Assembly (NCBI GenBank): GCA_001627335.1
Contig: LUPK01000047.1
Location: 23,155 to 87,154 of the forward strand
Length of the DNA stretch: 64,000 nt
Source: Nocardioides sp. REDSEA-S33_B3
GTDB taxonomy: Bacteria; Actinomycetota; Actinomycetes; Propionibacteriales; Nocardioidaceae
Reading direction: 5' to 3'
In this document: piece by piece, positions 36,610-46,012 of the stretch
Position numbering within the stretch: the first letter of the stretch is position 1
Layout: every line of letters starts with the position of its first letter
Notes under the pieces: model-generated
What the model was told of the DNA's origin: nothing
The model's database searches: none
What the model saw: only the letters and a program-made list of their open reading frames with translations
Translations under genes and position numbers: made by a program

Positions 36610-37647
36610 CTATTCCCCGTCGCCGGACCCGCGCTCGCCGCGCTCGGCGGGCTGCGGTGCGGGCGGGACGACGGCGTCGCCCTCGGTCGGGGCGACCTCG
36701 AGCTCCTCGTCGCCGCGGGACGCGGCCAGGCTCGCGACGGCCGTGATCGTCAGTGCGACGAGGATGACCACCAGGCTGAGCAGCGTGGGCACCTCCCAGT
36801 CCAGCAGCCCGCCCTTGTAGGCGGCGTGGATGAAGAGCTTGACGCCGATCCAGCCGAGGATGAAGGCCAGACCCAGGGAGAGGTAGACCAGGCGCTTGAG
36901 CAGCCCGCCGATGAGGAAGTAGAGCTGGCGTAGGCCCATCAGCGCGAAGACGTTGGCGGTGAAGACCAGGTAGGGCTCGTCGGTGATGCCGAAGATCGCG
37001 GGGATCGAGTCCAGGGCGAACAGGATGTCGGTGACGCCCAGCGCCAGGATCACGATGAGCATCGGGGAGAAGACCCGGACCCCGTTGTCCTTCCACCACA
37101 GCTTGAGCCCGCGGTACTCCTCGCCCACGTTGAGGTGGCGCTGCGCGAACTGGACCACCCGGTTGTCCTCCGGGTGCTCCTCCTCGTGCTTGCGGTAGCT
37201 GCGGACCAGGTTCACGGCCGTGTAGACCAGGAAGGCGCCGAAGACGTAGAAGATCCAGCTGAAGTTGCTGACGAGCTGGTAGCCCAGCGCGATGAAGATG
37301 CCGCGGAAGACCAGCGCCAGGATGATGCCGACCATCAGCGCCTCCTGCTGGTACTTGCGCGGGACCTTGAGCGCGGCCATCAGCACGATGAAGACGAAGA
37401 GGTTGTCGACCGAGAGGCTCTTCTCGACGATGAAGCCGGTGAAGTAGTCCACGCCCCACTCGGGGCCGTGGAAGAAGATCAACCAGAGACCGAAGGCCGC
37501 CGCGGCGCTCATGTAGGCGATGAAGGCCACGGTGCACTCGCGCATCGTGGGCTCGTGCGGGTTGCGGGCGATGACGGCGACGTCGAAGGCGAGCACGGCG
37601 ATCGTCACCGCGATCGTGATCGTCCATTCGAGGGTGGAGACGTCCAC
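36610..37647 (-). CDS. TerC/Alx family integral membrane protein (probable Mn2+ exporter)
   Basis: 345 residues with about nine transmembrane segments. The conserved acidic motifs EKSLSVDNLFVF and GVTDILFALDSIPAIF mark the TerC family, whose members (Alx, MntP-like TerC, MeeF/MeeY) handle Mn2+ export or metalation of exported enzymes. The C-terminal 40 residues are hydrophilic and Glu/Pro-rich. GTG start at 37647 with GGAG 6 nt upstream; the GGAG can be hidden in a small hairpin below the riboswitch. Confidence 0.9.
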   Translation of the reverse strand: MDVSTLEWTITIAVTIAVLAFDVAVIARNPHEPTMRECTVAFIAYMSAAAAFGLWLIFFHGPEWGVDYFTGFIVEKSLSVDNLFVFIVLMAALKVPRKYQQEALMVGIILALVFRGIFIALGYQLVSNFSWIFYVFGAFLVYTAVNLVRSYRKHEEEHPEDNRVVQFAQRHLNVGEEYRGLKLWWKDNGVRVFSPMLIVILALGVTDILFALDSIPAIFGITDEPYLVFTANVFALMGLRQLYFLIGGLLKRLVYLSLGLAFILGWIGVKLFIHAAYKGGLLDWEVPTLLSLVVILVALTITAVASLAASRGDEELEVAPTEGDAVVPPAPQPAERGERGSGDGE

Positions 37648-37653
37648 AGGTCA

Positions 37654-37782
37654 CTCCTGTCGGGTGGAGGGGTACGGCGATGGGCCGGAGGTCTCTTCCG
37701 CTCGCGACGCGAGCCGGTGGCACCGGGCCGGACCGAGCCGACCGTGGTGACGACACCACCGTGACGGGAATACTCCCCTCCG
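37654..37782 (-). promoter_or_regulatory. Candidate yybP-ykoY Mn2+ riboswitch with SD-hiding hairpin
   Basis: On the minus strand, CGGAGG (37782-37777) pairs with CCTCCG (37691-37686) as P1. Inside P1 are the family-specific GGGGAGTA loop sequence on the 5' side, GTCGTCA in the middle, and GAAGAGACCTCC on the 3' side, the conserved L1/L3 elements of yybP-ykoY. Several GC-rich hairpins lie between. Downstream, CTCC (37669-37666) can pair with the Shine-Dalgarno GGAG (37657-37654), a likely translational switch. TerC genes are classic targets of this riboswitch. Confidence 0.75.
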
Positions 37783-37830
37783 CGCACAGTGTGCCACGGC
37801 CCCCTCACCCGGTCGGCATCCACGGGCGTC

Positions 37831-37856
37831 CACGGACCGCCGCGGGGCGGTCCGTG
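37831..37856 (-). terminator. Terminator after map
   Basis: 11-bp perfect stem (37831-37841 with 37846-37856), 4-nt loop, 29 nt after the map stop codon. It separates secY-adk-map from the TerC riboswitch transcript. Confidence 0.65.
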
Positions 37857-37885
37857 AGCGGCGTCAGGCGGCGGTCAGGCGGTGG

Positions 37886-38710
37886 TCAGTCCGCGAGCGG
37901 ACCGAAGGGGACGCCGAGCGCGGTGAGCTCGGCCTCTCCGCCGTCGAGGGCGGTCAGCACCCAGGCGCCCTGCGGCGTCAGGGTGAAGCTGTGCTCGTGG
38001 TGGGCGGCCCAGGAGCCGTCGCTGGTCACCACGGTCCAATCGTCCTCGAGGACGTCGGTGTCCTTGCCGCCGAGGGTGATCATCGGCTCGACGGCCAGGG
38101 CCAGGCCCTCCACCAGGCGCGGGCCGCGCCCGGGGCGGCCGTAGTTGGGCACGTTGGGCGGCTGGTGCATGGCCGAGCCGATCCCGTGGCCGACGTAGTC
38201 CTCGAGGATGCCGTAGTCACCGCTGGCCCGCACGTGGGTCTCGATCGCGTGCGAGATGTCGGTGACCCGACCCCCCAGGCGGGCGGCGGCGATGCCGCGC
38301 CACATGGCCTGCCGGGTGACCTCCGAGAGCGCGGTCACCTCGGCAGGAACCTCCCCGACCGCGACGGTGGTGGCGGCGTCGCCGTGCCAGCCCTCGACGA
38401 TCGCGCCGCAGTCGATGGAGATCACGTCACCCTCGGCGAGCACCCGCTCGCCGGGGATGCCGTGCACGACCTCGTCGTTGACCGAGGCGCAGATCGACCC
38501 CGGGAACCCGTGGTAGCCCTTGAAGGACGGCACGGCACCGCTGGAACGGATGTTGTCCTCGGCGATCGCGTCGAGCTCGGCGGTGCTGATGCCGGCGCGG
38601 ACCGAGGACCGCAGCAGCTCCAGGGTCTCCCCCACGACCAGGCCCGCGCGACGCATCAGCCGGATCTGGTCGCGGTCCTTGATCTCCAGGCCGCGGTCGA
38701 GCAGTCCCAT
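37886..38710 (-). CDS. map: Methionine aminopeptidase, type I
   Basis: Removes the initiator Met from nascent proteins with small second residues. 274 residues from ATG 38710. Metal ligands are visible: Asp in ISIDCGAIVEGWHGDAA, His in GHGIGSAMHQPP, Glu in LAVEPMITL and Glu in HHEHSFTLT. Substrate His is in FKGYHGFPGSICASVNDEVVHG. Follows adk after 16 nt. Confidence 0.97.
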   Translation of the reverse strand: MGLLDRGLEIKDRDQIRLMRRAGLVVGETLELLRSSVRAGISTAELDAIAEDNIRSSGAVPSFKGYHGFPGSICASVNDEVVHGIPGERVLAEGDVISIDCGAIVEGWHGDAATTVAVGEVPAEVTALSEVTRQAMWRGIAAARLGGRVTDISHAIETHVRASGDYGILEDYVGHGIGSAMHQPPNVPNYGRPGRGPRLVEGLALAVEPMITLGGKDTDVLEDDWTVVTSDGSWAAHHEHSFTLTPQGAWVLTALDGGEAELTALGVPFGPLAD

Positions 38711-38726
38711 GTGGTGCCGGTGCGGG

Positions 38727-39302
38727 TCAGCCGCGCGAGACGCCGTCGAGCGCGGTGAAGATGCGCTCGGAGACCTCGGTGACCTCGCCGAGACCGTCGA
38801 CCTCGAGCAGCAGGCCACGGTCGCGGTAGACGTCGATCAACGGGGCGGTCTGCTCGGTGTAGACGTCCTGGCGGTGCCGGATGACCTCTTCGGTGTCGTC
38901 GGAGCGGCCGCTGGTCTCGGCGCGCTTGAGCAGCCGCTGCACGAGCTCCTCGGAGTCGACGGTCAGCACGACCACGGCGTCCAGCGAGGCGCCGGAGGCG
39001 GCGAGCATGCCGTCGAGCTCCTCGACCTGGGCCAGGGTGCGCGGGTAGCCGTCGAGCAGGAAGCCGGGCTCCGCGTCGGGCTGGGCGAGCCGGTCGCGCA
39101 CCATGTTGTTGGTGACCGAGTCCGGGACGTACTCGCCGGCGTCCATGTAGCGCTTGGCCTCCAGGCCCAGCGGGGTCCCCTCGCCCACGTTGGCCCGGAA
39201 GATGTCGCCGGTCGAGATGGCGGGGATGCCGTACTTCTCGGCGACGACCGCGGCCTGGGTGCCCTTGCCGGCCCCCGGAGGCCCCATGAAGATCATTCTC
39301 AT
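38727..39302 (-). CDS. adk: Adenylate kinase
   Basis: Interconverts 2 ADP with ATP + AMP. 191 residues. P-loop GPPGAGKGT at residues 7-15; AMP-site ISTGDIFRANV; FLLDGYPRT. The LID is the short form without four zinc Cys (KRAETSGRSDDTEEVIRHR), normal for actinobacteria. The ATG overlaps the secY stop (ATGA), so it is translationally coupled to SecY. Confidence 0.97.
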   Translation of the reverse strand: MRMIFMGPPGAGKGTQAAVVAEKYGIPAISTGDIFRANVGEGTPLGLEAKRYMDAGEYVPDSVTNNMVRDRLAQPDAEPGFLLDGYPRTLAQVEELDGMLAASGASLDAVVVLTVDSEELVQRLLKRAETSGRSDDTEEVIRHRQDVYTEQTAPLIDVYRDRGLLLEVDGLGEVTEVSERIFTALDGVSRG

Positions 39303-40603
39303 CAGCGAAGGAATCCTTCGTAGTTGCGCTGCTGGAGCTGGCTCTCGATCTGCTTCACCGTGTCGAGGGCGACGCCGACCATGATGAGGATGGACGTGCC
39401 ACCGAACGGGAAGTTCTGGTTCGCGTTGATCAGGACCAGGGCGATCAGCGGGATGAGGGCGATCAGACCCAGGTAGAGGGCGCCGGGCAGCGTGATGCGG
39501 GACAGGACGTAGGACAGGTAGTCCTCGGTCGGCTTGCCCGCCCGGATCCCGGGGATGAAGCCGCCGTACTTCTTCATGTTGTCGGCCACCTCGTGCGGGT
39601 TGAAGGTGATCGACACGTAGAAGTAGGTGAAGAAGACGATGAGGCCGAAGTAGGCCGCCATGTAGAACGGGTGGTCGCCGGTGACGAAGTAACGGCTGAC
39701 CCAGGTGACCCAGCCCGAGGTGCTCTCCTGGTTGAACTGCACCGCCATGGCGGGCAGGTAGAGCAGGGAGCTGGCGAAGATGACCGGGATGATGCCGGCC
39801 TGGTTGACCTTGAGCGGGATGTAGGTCGAGCTGCCGCCGAACATCTTGCGACCGACCATGCGGCGCGCGTACTGGACCGGGATGCGGCGCTGCGCCTGCT
39901 CGATGAAGATGACGGCCGCGACGATGACCAGACCGATGGCGAGCACGACGCCGAAGGTCCACCAGCCCTGGCTCTTGCCGACCTCCCACAGCGCGCCGGG
40001 GAAGGTCGCGACGACCTGGCAGAAGATGAGGATGGACATGCCGTTGCCGACGCCGCGCTCGGTGATGAGCTCGCCGAGCCACATGATCACCGCGGTGCCC
40101 GCGGTCATGGTCACGACCATCACCAGGAAGGTCGAGGTGCTGTCGGAGTGCAGCAGGTCGAGGTTGCACTGCAGCAGGCTGCCCGAGCGGGCCAGCGCCA
40201 CGATGCCCGTGGCCTGCAGGAGCGCGAGGCCGAGGGTGAGGTAACGGGTGTACTGCGTGATCTTGGTCTGGCCGGCCTGGCCCTCCTTCTTGAGGGCCTC
40301 CAGCCGGGGGATCACCACGACGAGCAGCTGCAGGATGATGCTCGCGGTGATGTAGGGCATGATCCCGAGCGCGAACACCGTGAGCTGGAGCAGTGCTCCA
40401 CCGGAGAAGAGGTTCACCAGGCTGTAGAGGCTGGCGTTGTCGCCGCTGGCTGCCAGGTCGATGCACTGCTGGACGTTGGCGACGTTGACACCCGGGGCCG
40501 GCAGCTGCGAGCCGGCCCGGAAGATCACGATGATCATCAGGACGAACAGCAGCTTGCGACGCAGGTCGGGCGTCCTGAAAGCATTGGCGAAGGCGCCGAG
40601 CAC
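39302..40603 (-). CDS. secY: Preprotein translocase subunit SecY
   Basis: Pore subunit of the Sec channel, ten transmembrane helices. 433 residues from the GTG at 40603, giving VLGAFANAFRTPDLRRKLLF, the normal N-terminus; AGAGGA lies just upstream. A GTG six codons earlier (40621) is less likely because it would place the Shine-Dalgarno inside the gene. Motifs include QLTVFALGIMPYITASIILQ (TM2/plug region), GIGNGMSIL-type GVGNGMSILIFCQ, and the cytoplasmic loop YGGFIPGIRAGKPTEDYL needed for SecA. Separated from rplO by a terminator and a possible own promoter. Confidence 0.96.
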   Translation of the reverse strand: MLGAFANAFRTPDLRRKLLFVLMIIVIFRAGSQLPAPGVNVANVQQCIDLAASGDNASLYSLVNLFSGGALLQLTVFALGIMPYITASIILQLLVVVIPRLEALKKEGQAGQTKITQYTRYLTLGLALLQATGIVALARSGSLLQCNLDLLHSDSTSTFLVMVVTMTAGTAVIMWLGELITERGVGNGMSILIFCQVVATFPGALWEVGKSQGWWTFGVVLAIGLVIVAAVIFIEQAQRRIPVQYARRMVGRKMFGGSSTYIPLKVNQAGIIPVIFASSLLYLPAMAVQFNQESTSGWVTWVSRYFVTGDHPFYMAAYFGLIVFFTYFYVSITFNPHEVADNMKKYGGFIPGIRAGKPTEDYLSYVLSRITLPGALYLGLIALIPLIALVLINANQNFPFGGTSILIMVGVALDTVKQIESQLQQRNYEGFLR

Positions 40604-40661
40604 GAGTTCCTCTTTCTCCACACAGGTGTGGCTCCCAGGGCGTGCCCAGGAAGCCTCGGGA

Positions 40662-40667
40662 AGCCTA
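40662..40667 (-). promoter_or_regulatory. Possible -10 box of a secY promoter
   Basis: TAGGCT on the minus strand (40667-40662), 58 nt before the SecY GTG and downstream of the rplO terminator. No good -35 is seen at 16-18 nt. Confidence 0.35.
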
Positions 40668-40709
40668 ACAGGCGGTCTCCCGTCGGACCGGTCAGGTGCT
40701 CCTACAGCA

Positions 40710-40753
40710 AAGGCGCGGGAGCGCCGCCGAGTGGCGGTGCTGCCCGCGCCCTT
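40710..40753 (-). terminator. Terminator between rplO and secY
   Basis: Long hairpin: GGCGCGGG (40712-40719) pairs with CCCGCGCC (40743-40750), and GCGCCGCC (40721-40728) pairs with GGCGGTGC (40733-40740, one G-U). On the minus strand it is followed by CTTTGCTGT, a weak T-rich run. It lies 15 nt after the rplO stop and ends the S10-spc transcript. Confidence 0.65.
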
Positions 40754-40768
40754 GCGTCGGAGACTGCG

Positions 40769-41209
40769 TCAGACCGTGGTGGTCGAGCCGCCCGCGGCCT
40801 CGATCTTGGTGACCGCGGAGGCGGAGAACGCGTTCGCGGTCACGTCGACCTTGACCGAGATCTCGCCCTGGCCGAGCACCTTGACCGGCTGGTTGCGGCG
40901 GACCGCACCCTTGGCGACCAGGTCCTCGACCGTCACGGCGCCACCCTCGGGGAACAGCGCGCTGATCTTGTCGAGGTTGACGACCTGGAACTCCACCTTG
41001 AAGGGGTTCTTGAAGCCCTTCAGCTTGGGGAGCCGCATGTGGATCGGCATCTGGCCACCCTCGAAGGCGACCGGGACCTGGTAGCGGGCCTTGGTGCCCT
41101 TGGTACCGCGACCGGCGGTCTTGCCCTTGGACGCCTCACCGCGACCCACGCGGGTCTTGGCGGTCTTGGCGCCGGGCGCCGGCTTGAGGTTGTGAAGCTT
41201 GAGCGTCAT
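40769..41209 (-). CDS. rplO: 50S ribosomal protein L15
   Basis: 146 residues. [38 protein letters not shown] is the Gly/Lys/Arg-rich N-terminal extension that threads into 23S rRNA; the C-terminal globular part ends in [11 protein letters not shown]. Last gene of the spc block, 1 nt from rpmD. Confidence 0.97.
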   Translation of the reverse strand: MTLKLHNLKPAPGAKTAKTRVGRGEASKGKTAGRGTKGTKARYQVPVAFEGGQMPIHMRLPKLKGFKNPFKVEFQVVNLDKISALFPEGGAVTVEDLVAKGAVRRNQPVKVLGQGEISVKVDVTANAFSASAVTKIEAAGGSTTTV

Positions 41210-41210
41210 G

Positions 41211-41393
41211 TCACTCGACCTCCTCGACCGTCACCAGGTGACGGACGGCCTGGACCATGCCCCGGATCTCCGGGCGGTCCTCCTTGACGACGACATCGCC
41301 GATGCGCTTGAGACCGAGCGTGCGCACGGTCTCGCGCTGGTTGGGCTTGCTGCCGATCGTCGACTTCATCTGCTGGATCTTCAGCTGAGCCAT
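41211..41393 (-). CDS. rpmD: 50S ribosomal protein L30
   Basis: 60 residues from the ATG at 41393, which overlaps the rpsE stop by 1 nt. [20 protein letters not shown] then [18 protein letters not shown] is the standard L30 sequence. The longer open frame upstream is within rpsE in another frame. Confidence 0.96.
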   Translation of the reverse strand: MAQLKIQQMKSTIGSKPNQRETVRTLGLKRIGDVVVKEDRPEIRGMVQAVRHLVTVEEVE

Positions 41394-42010
41394 CAGGAGG
41401 ACACCTCCTGCGACACACCGGCGGGGACCTCGATGCGCGCCTTGAGCAGCGCAGCCGGGGTGACCTCCTCGACGGTGAGGCCACGACGGGCCGCGACGGC
41501 CTCGGGCTGCTCGAGCATCCGCAGCGCCTCGACGGTCGCGTGCACGATGTTGATCTGGTTCGACGACCCGAGCGACTTGCTCAGGATGTCGTGGATGCCG
41601 GCGCACTCGAGCACCGCACGCACCGGGCCACCGGCGATCACACCGGTACCGGGCGCGGCCGGACGCAGCATGACGACACCGGCCGCCTTCTCGCCCTGGA
41701 CCGGGTGCGGGATGGTGCCCTGGATGCGGGGGACGCGGAAGAAGTTCTTCTTCGCCTCCTCGACACCCTTGGCGATCGCCGCGGGCACCTCCTTGGCCTT
41801 GCCGTAGCCGACGCCGACCAGACCCTCACCGTCGCCGACGACCACGAGGGCGGTGAAGCTGAAGCGACGACCACCCTTCACGACCTTGGCGACACGGTTG
41901 ATCGCAACGACGCGCTCGATGTAGGCGGTCTTGTCCGCGCCCTGGTTGCCGCGACGGTCGTCGCGTCCACGGCGCTCGCCACCGCGCTGTCCGCGCTGGG
42001 CTCCGCTCAT
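41393..42010 (-). CDS. rpsE: 30S ribosomal protein S5
   Basis: Involved in decoding accuracy and mRNA unwinding. 205 residues. A Gly/Arg/Asp-rich N-terminal extension (about 30 residues) precedes the double-stranded-RNA-binding domain ([31 protein letters not shown]) and the C-terminal domain ([22 protein letters not shown]). Overlaps rpmD by 1 nt. Confidence 0.98.
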   Translation of the reverse strand: MSGAQRGQRGGERRGRDDRRGNQGADKTAYIERVVAINRVAKVVKGGRRFSFTALVVVGDGEGLVGVGYGKAKEVPAAIAKGVEEAKKNFFRVPRIQGTIPHPVQGEKAAGVVMLRPAAPGTGVIAGGPVRAVLECAGIHDILSKSLGSSNQINIVHATVEALRMLEQPEAVAARRGLTVEEVTPAALLKARIEVPAGVSQEVSS

Positions 42011-42044
42011 GAGACTTTCCTCTTCTCTCTTGCTCTTCGTGCGA

Positions 42045-42434
42045 TCAGAAGGTCAGGCCGCCCTCACGGGCGGCGTCGGCCAGGGCCGCGACGCGACCGT
42101 GGTACTTGTTGCCGGCGCGGTCGAAGACGACCCCGTCGACCCCAGCAGCCTTGGCGCGCTCGGCGACGAGCTCGCCGACCTTCTTCGCCTTGGCGGTCTT
42201 GTCGCCGGTCGTGGACCGCACGTCGGCCTCCATGGTGGAGGCGCTGGCCAGCGTCTTGCCGACCAGGTCGTCGACGACCTGGACGGAGATGTGCTTGGAC
42301 GAGCGGGTGACGACCAAGCGCGGACGCTCTGCGGTGCCCTGGATCTTCTTGCGACCACGGACCTGGCGGCGCAGGCGCGCCCGGGTCCTGGTAGCGGTGT
42401 GCTTGTGGTTCGACAGCGCGATACCCATGGTCAC
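42045..42434 (-). CDS. rplR: 50S ribosomal protein L18
   Basis: Central protuberance protein binding 5S rRNA. 129 residues from the GTG at 42434, which overlaps the rplF stop (GTGA) and has AAGG 7 nt upstream; ATG 42428 would remove two residues. [38 protein letters not shown] and [26 protein letters not shown] are conserved. Confidence 0.97.
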   Translation of the reverse strand: MTMGIALSNHKHTATRTRARLRRQVRGRKKIQGTAERPRLVVTRSSKHISVQVVDDLVGKTLASASTMEADVRSTTGDKTAKAKKVGELVAERAKAAGVDGVVFDRAGNKYHGRVAALADAAREGGLTF

Positions 42435-42970
42435 TTACCAGCCTTTCCGACCTTGCGGCGGATGTGCTCGCCGGCGTAGCGCACGCCCTTGCCCTTGTAC
42501 GGCTCGGGCTTGCGGAGCTTGCGGATGTTCGCGGCGACCTCGCCGACCAGCTGCTTGTCGATGCCCTGGACACCGAGCTTGGTCGGACCCTCGACCGCGA
42601 AGGTGATGCCCTCCGGGGCGTCGAAGATGATCGGGTGGCTGTAGCCGAGCTGGAACTCCAGCTGCGTCGGGCCCTTGGACAGGACCCGGTAGCCGACGCC
42701 CACGATCTCGAGCTTCTTCTCGTAGCCCTCGGTGACGCCCACGACCATGTTGTTGACCAGCGTGCGGGTCAGGCCGTGGAGCGACTTGGACTCACGCTCG
42801 TCGTCGGGACGCTTGACGTCGAGGACGCCCTCGCCCTTCTCGACGACGATCGGGGCGGCGACCGAGTGCGTCAGGGTGCCCTTGGGGCCCTTGACGGTCA
42901 CGACGGCGCCGTCGATCGAGACATCGACACCGGACGGGACCGGGACGGGGAGCTTGCCAATGCGCGACAT
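42431..42970 (-). CDS. rplF: 50S ribosomal protein L6
   Basis: 179 residues from ATG 42970 ([19 protein letters not shown]); the ten codons upstream are untranslated spacer. Two tandem L6 domains; the C-terminal one has [37 protein letters not shown]. Near the factor-binding stalk base. Confidence 0.98.
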   Translation of the reverse strand: MSRIGKLPVPVPSGVDVSIDGAVVTVKGPKGTLTHSVAAPIVVEKGEGVLDVKRPDDERESKSLHGLTRTLVNNMVVGVTEGYEKKLEIVGVGYRVLSKGPTQLEFQLGYSHPIIFDAPEGITFAVEGPTKLGVQGIDKQLVGEVAANIRKLRKPEPYKGKGVRYAGEHIRRKVGKAGK

Positions 42971-42996
42971 GCGTTCTTCTCCTCTCGTCTCTCTCG

Positions 42997-43404
42997 TCAC
43001 CAGACGTAGGCGAGGACTTCCCCACCCACGCCCTTCTGGTTGGCCTGGCGGTCGGTCAGCAGACCCTGGCTCGTCGAGATGATCGCGACGCCCAGGCCAC
43101 CGAGGACCTTCGGGAGGCCGGTGTGCTTGGCGTAGACACGCAGACCGGGCTTGCTGATGCGACGCACGCCAGCGATGGAGCGCTCACGGTTGCGGCCGTA
43201 CTTCAGCGTGATGGTCAGCGTCTTGCCGACCTCGCCCTCGGCCGGGTCGGCCACGGCGTAGGAGGTGATGTAGCCCTCCTGCTGGAGGATGTCGGCCACG
43301 CCCTGCTTGAGCTTGCTGTAGGGCATCGACACCGAGTCGTGGTACGCCTGGTTGGCGTTGCGCAGACGGGTCAGCATGTCTGCGATCGGGTCAGTCATCG
43401 TCAT
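42997..43404 (-). CDS. rpsH: 30S ribosomal protein S8
   Basis: 135 residues, [22 protein letters not shown]8 binds 16S helix 21 and, in E. coli, represses the spc operon. The C-terminal [26 protein letters not shown] is complete. Separated from rpsZ by 69 nt. Confidence 0.98.
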   Translation of the reverse strand: MTMTDPIADMLTRLRNANQAYHDSVSMPYSKLKQGVADILQQEGYITSYAVADPAEGEVGKTLTITLKYGRNRERSIAGVRRISKPGLRVYAKHTGLPKVLGGLGVAIISTSQGLLTDRQANQKGVGGEVLAYVW

Positions 43405-43473
43405 GATGTGGGTTCTTTCTCGAAGTGGTTTCGCCGCGCCGGGGCGCCGGCGACCTTCAACGTGGGTGAGGTG

Positions 43474-43659
43474 TTACCAGGAGGACTTGGTCACGCCGGG
43501 GAGCTCCCCGCGGTGGGCCATCTCGCGCAGGCAGATCCGGCACAGGCCGAACTTGCGGTAGACGGCCTTGGGCCGGCCGCAGCGCTGGCAGCGGGTGTAG
43601 CCACGGACCGCGAACTTGGGCTTGCGCGCGGCCTTGACCTTCAGAGCGGTCTTCGCCAT
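43474..43659 (-). CDS. rpsZ: 30S ribosomal protein S14, zinc-binding type Z
   Basis: 61 residues. [20 protein letters not shown] gives two CxxC zinc knuckles, so this is the short C+ form (rpsZ/rpsN1) rather than the Zn-independent paralogue expressed under zinc starvation in many actinomycetes. 1 nt from rplE. Confidence 0.97.
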
Positions 43660-43660
43660 G

Positions 43661-44245
43661 TCAGTTCTCCTTGAAGGGGAAGCCGAGCTGCTTGAGCAGC
43701 GCGCGGCCCTGGTCGTCGGTGGTCGCGGTGGTCACGACGGTGATGTCCATGCCGCGCGACCGGTCGATCTTGTCCTGGTCGATCTCGTGGAACATGACCT
43801 GCTCGGTGAGACCGAAGGTGTAGTTGCCGCGACCGTCGAACTGCTTGGGCGAGAGGCCACGGAAGTCGCGGATGCGGGGCAGCGCGAGCGAGAGCAGCCG
43901 GTCGGCGAACTCCCACATGCGGTCGCCGCGCAGCGTGACGTGCGCGCCGATCGGCATGCCCTCGCGCAGCTTGAACTGCGCGATGGACTTGCGGGCCTTG
44001 GTCACGGTCGGCTTCTGGCCGGTGATCGCGGTGAGGTCGCGCACGGCGCCCTCGATCAGCTTGGAGTCACGAGCCGCCTCGCCGACACCCATGTTGACCA
44101 CGATCTTGGTCAGGCCGGGCACCTGCATGACGTTCTTGATGTCGAACTCGGACTGGAGCGCCGGGAGGATCTCCTCGCGGTACCGGGTCTTCAGACGCGG
44201 CGGCACCTTGGCGGAGATCACCGGGTTCTCGGTGGTCTCGGTCAT
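43661..44245 (-). CDS. rplE: 50S ribosomal protein L5
   Basis: Binds 5S rRNA and bridges to S13 in the small subunit. 194 residues with [66 protein letters not shown] region and [21 protein letters not shown]. 1 nt from rplX. Confidence 0.98.
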
Positions 44246-44246
44246 C

Positions 44247-44612
44247 TCAGATCTCCTTGCCGGTCTTGCGCGAGATGCGCACGCTGCGCTCGGCCTCGTA
44301 CGTCGAGCCGTCGGGGCGCCGCTTGGTGACCTGCTCGCGCTTGAAGCCGATGCGGGTGACCCCGTCGCCCTCGACGAGCATCACGTTGGACACGTGGATC
44401 GGCGCCTCGGCGGTGATGATCCCGCCGGTGGTGCCCGCACGGCCGCCCTGGTTGACGACCTTGGTGTGCTTCTTGATCCGGTTGACGCCCTCGACGATCA
44501 CCCGCTGCTCCTCGCGGAGCACCTGGATGACCTTGCCCTCGGCACCCTTGTCCTTGCCGGCGATCACCTTGACGGTGTCACCCTTCTTGATGTTCACGCT
44601 GTTCTTCCCCAT
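44247..44612 (-). CDS. rplX: 50S ribosomal protein L24
   Basis: Assembly initiator protein near the exit tunnel. 121 residues; KOW motif [24 protein letters not shown], then [22 protein letters not shown]. 3 nt from rplN. Confidence 0.97.
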   Translation of the reverse strand: MGKNSVNIKKGDTVKVIAGKDKGAEGKVIQVLREEQRVIVEGVNRIKKHTKVVNQGGRAGTTGGIITAEAPIHVSNVMLVEGDGVTRIGFKREQVTKRRPDGSTYEAERSVRISRKTGKEI

Positions 44613-44615
44613 GGC

Positions 44616-44984
44616 TCAGAGCACCTCCGGGGCGAGCGAGATGATCTTCATGAACTTCTTGTCACGCAGCTCGCGGCCCACGGGGCCGAAGATGCGGGTG
44701 CCTCGCGGCTCGCCGTCGTTCTTGAGGATCACCGCAGCGTTCTCGTCGAAGCGGATGTAGGACCCGTCGGGCCGGCGGCGCTCCTTGACGGTGCGCACGA
44801 CGACGGCCTTGACGACGTCGCCCTTCTTGACGTTGCCACCCGGGATGGCGTCCTTGACGGTGGCGACGATGGTGTCGCCGATCCCGGCGTAGCGACGGCC
44901 CGAGCCGCCGAGAACACGGATGCAGAGGATCTCCTTCGCACCGGTGTTGTCGGCGACCTTGAGCCGCGACTCCTGCTGAATCAT
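44616..44984 (-). CDS. rplN: 50S ribosomal protein L14
   Basis: 122 residues, [28 protein letters not shown] to [13 protein letters not shown], the full conserved beta-barrel protein at the subunit interface. The 94-nt gap from rpsQ holds a small hairpin (45059-45075), the largest spacing within the S10-spc block. Confidence 0.98.
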   Translation of the reverse strand: MIQQESRLKVADNTGAKEILCIRVLGGSGRRYAGIGDTIVATVKDAIPGGNVKKGDVVKAVVVRTVKERRRPDGSYIRFDENAAVILKNDGEPRGTRIFGPVGRELRDKKFMKIISLAPEVL

Positions 44985-45058
44985 TTTCTCTCCTGGTCGT
45001 CGTGCCGGTTCTCAGCGACGCGGTGGTCGGTGAGCCTGGCCGAACTTCATGGGTCGTT

Positions 45059-45075
45059 CTCGCCTCAGGGGCGAG
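45059..45075 (-). terminator. Small hairpin after rpsQ
   Basis: 6-bp stem CTCGCC/GGCGAG (45059-45064 with 45070-45075), 5-nt loop, 3 nt after the rpsQ stop. It probably marks the S10/spc junction as a partial terminator or processing site. Confidence 0.4.
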
Positions 45076-45078
45076 GAG

Positions 45079-45351
45079 TCACTTGGCGCGCTCGAGGATC
45101 TCGACGACGCGCCAGCGCTTCGTGGCCGACAGCGGACGGGTCTCCATGATGAGGACCCGGTCGCCGATGCCACAGTCGTTGGCCTCGTCGTGGGCCTTCA
45201 GCTTGCTGGTGCGGCGCATGACCTTGCCGTACAGCGCGTGCTTGACGCGGTCCTCGACGGACACGACCACGGTCTTGTCCATCTTGTCGCTGACCACGAG
45301 GCCCTCGCGGACCTTGCGGCTGTTCCGCTCCTGGGTCTGGCTCTCGCTCAC
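45079..45351 (-). CDS. rpsQ: 30S ribosomal protein S17
   Basis: 90 residues, GTG start at 45351 overlapping the rpmC stop by 4 nt. OB-fold with [27 protein letters not shown] and [32 protein letters not shown]. Confidence 0.97.
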   Translation of the reverse strand: MSESQTQERNSRKVREGLVVSDKMDKTVVVSVEDRVKHALYGKVMRRTSKLKAHDEANDCGIGDRVLIMETRPLSATKRWRVVEILERAK

Positions 45352-45590
45352 TTCTCGTCCTCGCTGCTCGTGCCCGGCGCGGTCCGGATGCCGAGCTCGC
45401 GCTCACGCACCACGGTGTAGATCCGGGCGATGTCCTTCTTGACCGTGCGCAGCCGGCCGTGGCTCTCCAGCTGGCCGGTGGCCGCCTGGAAACGGAGGTT
45501 GAACAGCTCCTCCTTGGCCTCGCGCAGGCGGGACTCCAGGTCGACGTCGTTCAGGTCGTCGAGCTCGTGGGCCTTCACACCGTTGGCCAT
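45348..45590 (-). CDS. rpmC: 50S ribosomal protein L29
   Basis: 80 residues. Core [57 protein letters not shown] plus a short Ser/Glu tail. Sits at the tunnel exit. Overlaps rplP by 1 nt and rpsQ by 4 nt. Confidence 0.97.
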   Translation of the reverse strand: MANGVKAHELDDLNDVDLESRLREAKEELFNLRFQAATGQLESHGRLRTVKKDIARIYTVVRERELGIRTAPGTSSEDEK

Positions 45591-46009
45591 CAGAATTCAC
45601 CCGCCTCTCGGGACACGAACCGGCACTTCATGGGCAGCTTGTGCATCGCGCGGCGCATGGCCTCGCGGGCGACGTCCTCCGGGACACCGGAGAGCTCGAA
45701 CATGACGCGGCCGGGCTTGACGTTGGCGACCCACCACTCGGGCGAGCCCTTGCCGGAACCCATGCGGGTCTCGGCGGGCTTCTTGGTGAGCGGGCGGTCG
45801 GGGTAGATGTTGATCCACACCTTGCCGCCACGCTTGATGTGGCGGGTCATGGCGATACGGGCCGACTCGATCTGGCGGTTGGTCACGTAGTGACCCTCGA
45901 TCGCCTGGATACCGAAGTCGCCGAAGGCGAGCGAGGTGCCGCCCTTGGCCATCCCGTTCCGCTTGGGGTGGTGCTGCTTGCGGTGCTTGACGCGACGGGG
46001 CATCAGCAT
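45590..46009 (-). CDS. rplP: 50S ribosomal protein L16
   Basis: 139 residues, [19 protein letters not shown]. It organises the A-site region near the peptidyl-transferase centre; [23 protein letters not shown] is highly conserved and includes the Arg modified in some bacteria. 3 nt from rpsC. Confidence 0.98.
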   Translation of the reverse strand: MLMPRRVKHRKQHHPKRNGMAKGGTSLAFGDFGIQAIEGHYVTNRQIESARIAMTRHIKRGGKVWINIYPDRPLTKKPAETRMGSGKGSPEWWVANVKPGRVMFELSGVPEDVAREAMRRAMHKLPMKCRFVSREAGEF

Positions 46010-46012
46010 GAC

